This document shows, piece after piece, positions 1 through 6,713 of a stretch of 57,410 bases of DNA. Both the position numbers and the translations under genes were made by a program. The notes beneath the pieces are model-generated. The model was not told the origin of the DNA and made no database searches. It saw only the letters and a program-made list of their open reading frames with translations. Numbering within the stretch: the first letter of the stretch is position 1; each line of letters starts with the position of its first letter. The DNA is from Nitrospira sp. (GTDB lineage Bacteria; Nitrospirota; Nitrospiria; Nitrospirales; Nitrospiraceae), in contig JAHFEW010000020.1 in assembly GCA_023248215.1 (NCBI GenBank), forward strand, positions 1 to 57,410, read 5' to 3'.

Positions 1-2
1 AG

Positions 3-839
3 AACTCCTTTCTGGTGGTGGAGGATCCGTTTCGGACCCTCGATCTGAATGTCGATACCCAGATCATCGGTCTTGCCCTCCGTCAACCTGTCTACCGCAC
101 TGTAACCGACGAGTTGGCGGTCTCCCTCGTCGGTGAGCATCTCTATCTGAAGACGACCTCCGCCTTCGACGCGCCCGGCCTTCCGTCTCTGTTTATTCCG
201 GGCTCATCCAACACCGGGGTGGCCACGGTCAGTGCCCTGCGGTTCCTCCAGGAATACACCCATCGCTCTCCCTCATTTGTGTTTGCCGCCCTATCCCGGT
301 TCAGCGTCGGGCTGGATGTCCTTGGGGCCACGATCAATAGCGGGCCTCTGCCTGACGGCCAATTTTTCTCCTGGTTAGGCCAGGCGCAGGCGGTGAAACG
401 GCTGGAGAATTGGTGGGGCGTCCAGTTGTTGGGACGCGTGGCCGCGCAGGTGGCCAACGACCGGCTCTTTCCCCTCGAGCAAATGCCCGTCGGCGGACGC
501 TTCAGTGTGCGCGGCTATCGGGAGAACACGCTCGTGCGAGACGATGCCGTGCTGGCTTCCTTCGAATCGCGATTTCCATTGTTGCAATTCCCTTCAGGCG
601 AAGACCGATTGCAGTTTGCTCAATTCGTCGATTTCGGACATGCGTGGAATGCCAAAGGCGAGACACCCGACCCACAGACACTGGCGAGCGTCGGCGTCGG
701 GTTGCGGTGGAGTATCTTACCCCAAGAACGTGCACGCTTTGAAGTATACTGGGGCCAGCAACTCAATCATGTTCGGGGCGGCGAGGACAACTTGCAGGAT
801 TACGGCATCCATCTTCAACTCGTCGTGCAGGTCCTCTAG
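3..839 (+). CDS. TpsB/FhaC-type outer-membrane secretion pore, C-terminal part
   Basis: The reading frame is open from the left edge (base 3), so the N-terminus with the expected POTRA domains lies outside. The visible 278 residues look like the C-terminal half of a ShlB/FhaC/HecB 16-strand barrel. They carry the family's VRGYR signature (in FSVRGYRENT, about residue 170), followed by alternating hydrophobic strands, and end in a hydrophobic residue (LVVQVL), as outer-membrane proteins do. Family role: it threads a TpsA exoprotein through the outer membrane in two-partner secretion. No TpsA is visible; it may lie upstream. The downstream TPR-CHAT gene follows closely, so the two probably form one transcript. 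The family call is firm; the substrate is unknown. Confidence 0.85.
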   Translation, partial: NSFLVVEDPFRTLDLNVDTQIIGLALRQPVYRTVTDELAVSLVGEHLYLKTTSAFDAPGLPSLFIPGSSNTGVATVSALRFLQEYTHRSPSFVFAALSRFSVGLDVLGATINSGPLPDGQFFSWLGQAQAVKRLENWWGVQLLGRVAAQVANDRLFPLEQMPVGGRFSVRGYRENTLVRDDAVLASFESRFPLLQFPSGEDRLQFAQFVDFGHAWNAKGETPDPQTLASVGVGLRWSILPQERARFEVYWGQQLNHVRGGEDNLQDYGIHLQLVVQVL

Positions 840-869
840 ATGATACGATACCGGCAGAGGGGGTTTGCG

Positions 870-3182
870 ATGGCATCAAGGGCTCCCGCCCCAATTCCAC
901 AGGCATTCAGCCTCTGTCTCGTTTTTCTGCTCTCCTGTGCGGTTGCATTCGCTGCGGATGCCGGGCCTTCGGCCGATGAGCTCATGCAACGCGGTCTCTC
1001 GGCTGCTCATCAAGGGGCTCTGGAGGAGGCACTCGTCGCATGGAAAGAAGCCGCGCGCCTCTACGACCAAGCCGGCCAACCGAAAGGCCACATTCAGGCG
1101 CTCTCCCATGCCGCCTATGCCGCCCGCACACTGGGTCACCTGAACCAGGCCTTCCTGCAACAGGAGCTGGCCCTGCAACTCGCGCGCAAGATCGGCGATC
1201 CCAAATGGCTCACGCTGACCCTCTCCGAGTTGGGCAAAACCTATGTAACGAGCCATCAATACGACACCGCCTCGGACTATTTGTCACAAGCGGCCGAGGT
1301 CGCGCAGACACAGCATCTCAGGGCACTCTCGGCTGCGCTCCAGAATGATCTCGGTATTGTCCGGGCATTGCAGGGCCTCCTCCCGGAAGCGCTGGCCGCA
1401 TTTCAAGACAGCGCGACGCGAGCAACGGAAGAAGATCTGCGCGTGCTTGCCGTTCGCGCCCGTGTCAACGCTGCGCGGGTGGCAATTCAGTTGAAACGAT
1501 TTGAGGAGGCGACGGCGGCCTTGAATGAGGCCGGCAAGATTCTTTCAGCAGCTCCGGCCTCGCACGACAAGGCCGAGGGGCTCGTCAACCTGGCCTTAGG
1601 GTATCGTGACCTTGCACCGGTTCAGCCGGACTATCACGAGCGCTCATTGACACAGGCTGCGGCGCTGCTGCAAGAGGCGGCCACGATGGCGGAGGGGCCC
1701 GGCGATACACGCCTCGCCTCCTATGCGTACGGACACCTCGGACATCTCTATGAGGGTGAACGCCGGTTCGATGAAGCCCTCCAGTTAACCCGAAGAGCCG
1801 TCTTTGCTGCACAGTCCGCCCAAGCACCTGAATCGCTGTACCGCTGGCAGTGGCAAAGTGGTCGTCTTCTCACGCGCCTGGGCAAGCTCGATGACGCATT
1901 GTCCGCCTATCAGGAAGCTGCCGCCACCTTGCAACCGATTCGGCCTGAAGTCACCTTCGCCTCGCAAACCTCTCTGGAGCCGGACCACCAATCGATTCGT
2001 TCGTTGTATTTTGAATTGGCCGATCTGCTGCTGCAACGGGCGGCCTTGATGGGGAATGACACACAGGCTGAACCCTATTTGAAGGCCGCGCGCGACGCGA
2101 TTGAGGCCTATAAGGCTGCCGAGCTCCGGGACTATTTCCGGGATGACTGCGTGGACCAGATGCAGGCTCGCCTCACCAAACTGGATTCAGTCTCCCCTTC
2201 GACTGCCATTATTTACCCGATCATCTTCAGCGATCGCACCGAACTGCTCGTGAGCTTCCCCGACGGCCTCAAACGGCGCTCCGTTCCGGTGACGGCATCG
2301 GCACTAACTGCCGAGATACGCAGCTTCCGGCGCATGCTCGAGAAGCGGACAACCCGCGAGTACTTGCCCCATGCTCAGCAGTTATATGATTGGTTACTTC
2401 GGCCCCTTGGAGATGACCTTCGCAGACTCAAAGTGGACACGCTGGTCTTCGTCCCAGACGGACCGCTCCGCACCATCCCCATGTCGGCACTCCATGACGG
2501 CAGCCAGTTCTTAATCGCACAGTACGCCATAGCGATGACCCCCGGCCTTGATCTGACCGACCCTCAACCCATCAATCGAGCCAGGGTCCAACTTCTATCC
2601 AGTGGTTTAACCAAAGCGGTGCAGGGCTTTCCTCCTCTGCCGCATGTCGCCGAGGAGATGGATTACATTCACTCGTTGTTTAAGGGAGTGCAACTTCTCG
2701 ATAAAAGCTTTGTCACCCCACGCCTGGAAGAAGAATTAAAAGATGGCCGCTACAGCATCCTCCACATCGCCACCCATGGCCAGTTTGCCACGGACGTGAA
2801 TCAATCATTTCTACTGACGTTCGACGATAGGCTGACCATGACACAGTTGGAGCGGCTGGTGGGACTGTTTCGTTTTCGCCAGGATCCGTTGGAGCTCCTG
2901 ACTCTGAGCGCCTGTCAGACCGGCATCGGCGACGACCGTGCCGCTCTTGGGCTCGCCGGCATTGCGGTGAAGGCGGGAGCCAGGAGTGCCCTCGCCACGC
3001 TCTGGTTCATTAACGATGAAGCGTCGTCAGAACTGGTATCAGAATTTTATCGTCAACTGCATGACACGTCGATATCAAAGGCACGTGCTTTGCAGCTTGC
3101 ACAGCTGAAGCTACTATCGGACCGGCTCTATGAACATCCGGCTTACTGGTCGGCCTTCTTGTTATTGAATAATTGGCTGTAG
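870..3182 (+). CDS. Secreted TPR-CHAT domain protein
   Basis: The protein has 770 residues from the ATG at 870, chosen because AGAGGGGG sits just upstream; an in-frame ATG at 840 abuts the previous stop but has no ribosome site. An N-terminal signal peptide (hydrophobic LCLVFLLSC, then AFAA) is followed by about 400 residues of TPR-like helical repeats and a C-terminal CHAT domain. The caspase-like dyad is visible as His636 in IATHGQF and Cys682 in SACQTG, with the typical GLAGIAVKAGARSALATLW segment after it. CHAT proteins are clan CD cysteine-peptidase relatives, and some are proven proteases. The signal peptide and the neighbouring TpsB pore place this one in the periplasm or outside. Its substrate is unknown; processing of a secreted partner is an inference. 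Confidence 0.9.
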   Translation: MASRAPAPIPQAFSLCLVFLLSCAVAFAADAGPSADELMQRGLSAAHQGALEEALVAWKEAARLYDQAGQPKGHIQALSHAAYAARTLGHLNQAFLQQELALQLARKIGDPKWLTLTLSELGKTYVTSHQYDTASDYLSQAAEVAQTQHLRALSAALQNDLGIVRALQGLLPEALAAFQDSATRATEEDLRVLAVRARVNAARVAIQLKRFEEATAALNEAGKILSAAPASHDKAEGLVNLALGYRDLAPVQPDYHERSLTQAAALLQEAATMAEGPGDTRLASYAYGHLGHLYEGERRFDEALQLTRRAVFAAQSAQAPESLYRWQWQSGRLLTRLGKLDDALSAYQEAAATLQPIRPEVTFASQTSLEPDHQSIRSLYFELADLLLQRAALMGNDTQAEPYLKAARDAIEAYKAAELRDYFRDDCVDQMQARLTKLDSVSPSTAIIYPIIFSDRTELLVSFPDGLKRRSVPVTASALTAEIRSFRRMLEKRTTREYLPHAQQLYDWLLRPLGDDLRRLKVDTLVFVPDGPLRTIPMSALHDGSQFLIAQYAIAMTPGLDLTDPQPINRARVQLLSSGLTKAVQGFPPLPHVAEEMDYIHSLFKGVQLLDKSFVTPRLEEELKDGRYSILHIATHGQFATDVNQSFLLTFDDRLTMTQLERLVGLFRFRQDPLELLTLSACQTGIGDDRAALGLAGIAVKAGARSALATLWFINDEASSELVSEFYRQLHDTSISKARALQLAQLKLLSDRLYEHPAYWSAFLLLNNWL

Positions 3183-3420
3183 CAGGATGTTGAAAAAGTC
3201 CGCCAGCGTCGTTCTCGCATCGCTCGGACCATCAACGTACCCTCCATGGGCAAAGCGCCTGTCCCGGCAGGCGTGGGGGGGCGGGTAAGAACGTGACGCC
3301 TTCGGCCCTAAGACACAGCCGGCTCACCGTCTCGCCGGCGTCCGCAAGCGTGACGCTCATTATTCTTCGCGTCGCGGACCTCGCTGCGGCCTTGCTGGAC
3401 GGACTTTTTGAGCATCCTGC
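3182..3420. repeat. 239-bp MITE-like inverted-repeat element
   Basis: Imperfect 27-bp terminal inverted repeats face each other: the left arm is 3182-3208 (GCAGGATGTTGAAAAAGTCC...) and the right arm 3394-3420, whose reverse complement begins GCAGGATGCTCAAAAAGTCC. A smaller internal hairpin pairs CGCCTG (3256-3261) with CAGGCG (3268-3273). The first base is the last base of the CHAT gene stop codon. No credible ORF lies inside. I remember near-identical ends as a dispersed intergenic repeat of Nitrospira genomes, but this is memory, not a search. No flanking target duplication is evident. It could also end transcription of the CHAT gene. Confidence 0.8.
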
Positions 3421-3525
3421 GGGGATTTTCTCTATTGTGTTACAGGGGTGGGCTATTGAATTTCTAGTGTACCAACAGAGTTGTTCAGGAGCCTGCTAAC
3501 GCCCCTGAAGAGAGAGGGTGGCATC

Positions 3526-4257
3526 ATGGCGACATGGACACATCGCTGCATGGCCCGGAGGATAGGCGCAACGGTGCTTCTCGTCGCTCTGCTCGTGAGC
3601 ACCAGCGAGGCGGTGACTGAAGTACAGTCGGAAATACCGATGTACAACGCGCCTCGTCAGGTCACCCCCAGAGCCCGCATCGGCGGAACCTTGCGGGGCA
3701 GCGAGGGAGAAGACCCCGCTGTCGCCGCACTCGTTCCCGACCACGTCGGCATCACCGTCAAGCAACATCCAGCGCTGAATTGGTTCCTTTCCAAACACAC
3801 GTCATTACCGATCAGATTCACCCTGATCGATGAGCGATCGATCCGTGCGTTGGTTGAACAGTCCATCACGCCCCCGAACCAGGCCGGTGTCCATGCCGTC
3901 AAGATCGATGACCTCGGCTTCGCGCTTCAAGCGAACGTCCAATACCGGTGGTATATCTCCGTGATCAAAGACGCGGACTCTCCCTCACGTGATATCGTGA
4001 CCGGCGGAATGATCGAGCGCTGTGACTTTAGCGAGTGCTTACTGCTAGGTGCCATGACCACCTGTACCCGTGAAGCGGTGATGACGAGTGCCGAGAAGGG
4101 CTTTTGGTATGATGCGATGGCCTGTTTATGCGATCTCATTGAATCCGATCCTACGGATACGAGTCTACACAAACAACGAGCGGCCTTGCTCAAGCAGGTC
4201 GGCTTGCATGAAGTGGCCGAGTGGGATCTTGCGCAATCCCACGCGAGCCGACACTAA
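3526..4257 (+). CDS. DUF928 family secreted protein, copy 1
   Basis: The protein has 243 residues from the ATG at 3526, which is preceded by GAGAGGGTGG; a longer TTG frame from 3481 lacks such support. A signal peptide-like stretch (ATVLLVALLVSTSEA) is followed by the DUF928 pattern: PRARIGGTLRG near residue 45, a central beta-rich part with the ALVPDHVGIT and YRWYISV motifs, GGMIERC, and a terminal helical part containing GFWYDAMACLCDLIE. In cyanobacteria DUF928 proteins often sit beside TPS and CHAT genes; their function is unknown. The next gene is a clear paralogue of the same length. Confidence 0.8.
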   Translation: MATWTHRCMARRIGATVLLVALLVSTSEAVTEVQSEIPMYNAPRQVTPRARIGGTLRGSEGEDPAVAALVPDHVGITVKQHPALNWFLSKHTSLPIRFTLIDERSIRALVEQSITPPNQAGVHAVKIDDLGFALQANVQYRWYISVIKDADSPSRDIVTGGMIERCDFSECLLLGAMTTCTREAVMTSAEKGFWYDAMACLCDLIESDPTDTSLHKQRAALLKQVGLHEVAEWDLAQSHASRH

Positions 4258-4296
4258 CGAGAGGCCATAGTCCATCCAACCGCTGATCCAGACAAG

Positions 4297-5028
4297 ATGC
4301 TATCTCTCAAACTCACCCTGCTGGTTGTTGCCGCTGTTATGTGGCTGGTTGCATGGCAGCGCCTTGCCTGGCTGCCGTTCACGCTTCCCGACAGTCACGC
4401 AGCCGATCTCGTCACTCCTCCTGAATCGCGCATGCCCCAGTATAAACCCCGGAAAGACTCTGCTCCCCGGGCACGTATTGGGGGACAGAGCAGGGGGGCT
4501 GAGACGGGAGTCCCTTTGCTGATCGCCTTGGTGCCGGATCATATCGCCTTTACGATCAAAGGCGATCCGTCACTCTGTTGGTACTTGTCCATGCATACCA
4601 CTCAACCGGTTACCATTACGGTGGTCGATTCCCGCGGGATTCGCCCTATTCTTGAACAATCACTTCCATCGCCTGTTCGCGCCGGCATTCACTGCACCAG
4701 GCCTCGTGACTATGGAGTGGAGTTTAAGGAGCAGGAAGCCTATCGGTGGTTTGTGACAGTGGTTGTGGACCCAGACAGTCCTTCCCAGGATGTAGTCGCG
4801 GGCGGCATCATCGAACGGATTTCATTTGATGAAGGCTGCGCCCTCGACATGCCCTGTACCTGGACTGCGTGTAACAGAGAGGCGATTTATCGCTATTCCG
4901 AATCCGGCCTGTGGTATGACGCCATTGCCTGCCTGCTTGAACTAATCGAGCACGATCGTGACAAGAATATGTTGCAGCGAATGCTCGATCACCTATTGAA
5001 GCAGTCCGGGGTCTACTTGCCGAGCTAG
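4297..5028 (+). CDS. DUF928 family secreted protein, copy 2
   Basis: The protein has 243 residues and aligns end to end with the preceding gene. Shared blocks are PRARIGG..RG, ALVPDHIAFTI, the YRWFVTVVVDPDSPS region, GGIIER and GLWYDAIACLLELIE. An N-terminal hydrophobic segment (LTLLVVAAVMWLVAW) indicates a signal peptide or anchor. It starts 39 bp after copy 1 ends and is probably cotranscribed. Tandem duplication with clear divergence suggests two related but non-identical roles in the TPS/CHAT system. Function unknown. Confidence 0.8.
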   Translation: MLSLKLTLLVVAAVMWLVAWQRLAWLPFTLPDSHAADLVTPPESRMPQYKPRKDSAPRARIGGQSRGAETGVPLLIALVPDHIAFTIKGDPSLCWYLSMHTTQPVTITVVDSRGIRPILEQSLPSPVRAGIHCTRPRDYGVEFKEQEAYRWFVTVVVDPDSPSQDVVAGGIIERISFDEGCALDMPCTWTACNREAIYRYSESGLWYDAIACLLELIEHDRDKNMLQRMLDHLLKQSGVYLPS

Positions 5029-5305
5029 GATCAATCACTGTATCCCAACCTGTCTCTGTTATCGAATCAGATACGCATTGCATCTGATTCGATACAGTTT
5101 CTCCGTATACATACCACCTCGCGTGATTGCTCATTCAGAATGCCGTTCCCGTCCAAATGAAAATTCACAGAAATTTCATACAAACGAGATACCGCGTTTC
5201 TCGCCACGGTGATGGCACGACTGTTGCTGTTTCATCGAGTGTACGGAACCCGTCGATGGCCCTGAGGAGTCGAGAGCCCCCACTCGACACGGAAAGGAGC
5301 CTGAT
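5029..5305. other. Intergenic region with a perfect inverted repeat
   Basis: There are 277 bases without a gene between the second DUF928 gene and the small ORF. Apart from the inverted repeat at 5060-5094, I see no coding signal or T-tract terminator. The sequence is visibly less GC-rich than its neighbours. Confidence 0.5.
5060..5094. promoter_or_regulatory. Perfect 13-bp inverted repeat, candidate operator or terminator stem
   Basis: TATCGAATCAGAT (5060-5072) pairs perfectly with ATCTGATTCGATA (5082-5094) across a 9-nt loop. It lies 32 bp after the DUF928 stop and has no T-run, so it is not a classical terminator. The core TATCGAATCAGATA is close to TATCCAGTCAGATA at 5809-5822 and to the reverse complement of 15316-15329. 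That points to a recognition site, perhaps of the nearby ribbon-helix-helix protein; this is inference. Confidence 0.5.
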
Positions 5306-5431
5306 ATGGAACTCATCATGGACGGCCTGTTAATTGGCCTGAGCGGCATGCTCGTCCTGTTGCTTATTGCAGTACGCAAAGAAACTGCTTCTCATCAGGC
5401 TGATGCGCATGCGTCCCACAGAGGATCGTAA
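5306..5431 (+). CDS. Small single-span membrane protein (41 aa)
   Basis: The ATG at 5306 is preceded by GGAAAGGAG at a good distance. The frame encodes 41 residues: a short acidic start, a hydrophobic helix (about residues 8-23, LLIGLSGMLVLLLIAV), then a charged tail rich in His and Ala. I recognise no family. The same AAAGGAG signal precedes the next gene, 106 bp further on. The ribosome site and the membrane-helix pattern support a real small gene, but there is no homology evidence. Confidence 0.45.
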   Translation: MELIMDGLLIGLSGMLVLLLIAVRKETASHQADAHASHRGS

Positions 5432-5537
5432 CCGCGCAGACAACGTCAACAAGCAGCGGACGCGCGCGACATGCTCATCCAGCCAAGCGACAACCGGTGT
5501 CTCGGGGGTTCGCTGCTCTCCCTAAAGGAGTCCCACC

Positions 5538-5831
5538 ATGAACCGCTTTGTGTACTTGAGAACGCACAAACGCCAGCGAATGACCGTGAGCCTGCCCACC
5601 GATCTCTTGGAGCGCATACGCGATGCCGCGTACTGGACCCCCGGCACCACCATGGCCGGTCTCATTTCGTCGGCGCTTCAGGATCTCCTCAAACATCTTG
5701 AGTCGCAGAACGGCCGGCCATTCTCGCCGCGACTCCAAGACCTGAAACCAGGCCGGCCTCGCACCACCAATAACCATGAAACTTCTGTATCTGAAGGCAT
5801 ACAGTCTGTATCCAGTCAGATACGGGCCTAG
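5538..5831 (+). CDS. Ribbon-helix-helix DNA-binding protein
   Basis: The protein has 97 residues from an ATG preceded by TAAAGGAG. Residues 13-50 fit a ribbon-helix-helix fold: a short strand (QRMTVSLP) followed by two helices (TDLLERIRDAAYWT and TMAGLISSALQDLLKHL). The tail is basic and Pro/Arg-rich. Such proteins act as dimeric repressors or partition/antitoxin-type regulators; no toxin partner is visible next to it. A cluster of small palindromes overlaps its last 15 codons (5785-5823), and a related one lies upstream (5060-5094), which would fit autoregulation or control of the neighbouring clusters. Confidence 0.7.
   Translation: MNRFVYLRTHKRQRMTVSLPTDLLERIRDAAYWTPGTTMAGLISSALQDLLKHLESQNGRPFSPRLQDLKPGRPRTTNNHETSVSEGIQSVSSQIRA
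5785..5823. promoter_or_regulatory. Cluster of overlapping short palindromes
   Basis: CTGTAT (5785-5790) pairs with ATACAG (5799-5804), which itself forms a palindrome with CTGTAT (5806-5811). GTATC/GATAC then bracket CAGTCA (5808-5823). The 10-mer CTGTATCTGA here recurs exactly before the kinase gene at 15314. The cluster lies inside the end of the ribbon-helix-helix gene. An operator is a guess based on symmetry and recurrence. Confidence 0.4.
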
Positions 5832-6109
5832 GGCCTGCCCTATGTCTTTGTTCCCCTTGCTGCGACGAGAGCGTGAGAAACGCCTAAATCCCCTCAGAAT
5901 ACGAGCCGTTCCTTCGCTTTCCCCACCGGCCCCATAAGCATGCCTTTTGCGAGAGACCATGTGGAGCCCCCATGGTCCTTGTTCCATCCGTACGTCCGAC
6001 GAGACCCGACAGGGCCGGTAAGGGATTCACGTTATGTCATGCGCCCACGGATGCAGGTCTGTCATGCAGTCCATCCCGGCGCATACTCTCCCACGGGCTC
6101 AACGATACC
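5832..6109. other. Intergenic region ahead of the receptor remnant
   Basis: There are 278 bases with no convincing gene. A hairpin pairs GACCATG (5955-5961) with CATGGTC (5971-5977). I looked for a cobalamin-type riboswitch because a TonB receptor follows, but saw no B12-box-like conserved core. Any ancestral promoter or signal peptide of the decayed receptor would have lain here and is not recognisable. Confidence 0.4.
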
Positions 6110-6703
6110 CCATGGTTAAAAGACCAGTCAGGAACCGCTCGGCACCACGAACAATCCATCTCCCAAGCACCCCCTCCAACGTCTACGTCATTACGGGCGA
6201 ACACCTCCGACCCTCCGGCGCAACGGACATCCCCACGATCCTCCGCCGGGTGTCCGGTCTGGATGTCATGCAAGTGATCGGCGCCGACTTCAACGTCAGC
6301 GCGCGAGGTGACAAGCAACTGTTCGCCAACAAGATCCTGGTCATGGTGACCGGCCAGTCGCTGTACATCGACGGGCAGGTCAACCAAGTCTATACCGACA
6401 TCCAGTACCAGTTTCGCAATGTCTCCGTCCGCGGCTGGTGGCAAGGCAACGGCATTTCCGTCGAATCCGTCACCCATCGGCTGATCGAATACTTTGCCAC
6501 GCTCGCTCCCTCTCTCCCAGCCCCGATCAATCCGACGGTGGATAGTTACACGCTGCTCAACCTTCGCGTCGGCTACCGTTTCCGGCACGACAAGCCGGAA
6601 TTCGCCGTGGCTGTGTATCACGCGCTTGATGATCCGCACAAAAAGCACCCGCTGGTGGACACGTTGGGCAGTCGGTGATGGGCTGGTGACCTTAACATTC
6701 TGA
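6110..6703 (+). pseudogene. Decayed TonB-dependent receptor remnant
   Basis: Pieces matching the intact receptor downstream appear in order but in three frames. A first piece (WLKDQSGTARHHEQSISQAP) matches LKEEETVSIASRYEQPISQAP. A shift at about 6168-6175 leads to SNVYVITGEHLRPSGA...TILRRVSGLDVMQ, the plug domain. A barrel scrap (VRGWWQGN) follows, and then the C-terminal strands NLRVGYRF. A further 1-base deletion near 6674 stops the frame; the terminal GLVTLTF lies in another frame and ends at 6703. More than a kilobase of barrel is missing. This looks like a tandem duplicate that lost function. Confidence 0.85.
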
Positions 6704-6713
6704 ACGTTGAACG

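Noticed and set aside
3293-3499. A 68-codon frame inside the inverted-repeat element
   Set aside because: It overlaps the repeat arm, has no ribosome site and no protein-like pattern.
36-5028. A CRISPR type III-E (Craspase-like) interpretation of the TPR-CHAT gene
   Set aside because: There is no Cas7-11, repeat array or other cas gene in the window, and the protein carries a signal peptide.
5832-6109. Possible cobalamin or other riboswitch before the TonB receptors
   Set aside because: No conserved core is visible; only a 7-bp hairpin at 5955-5977.
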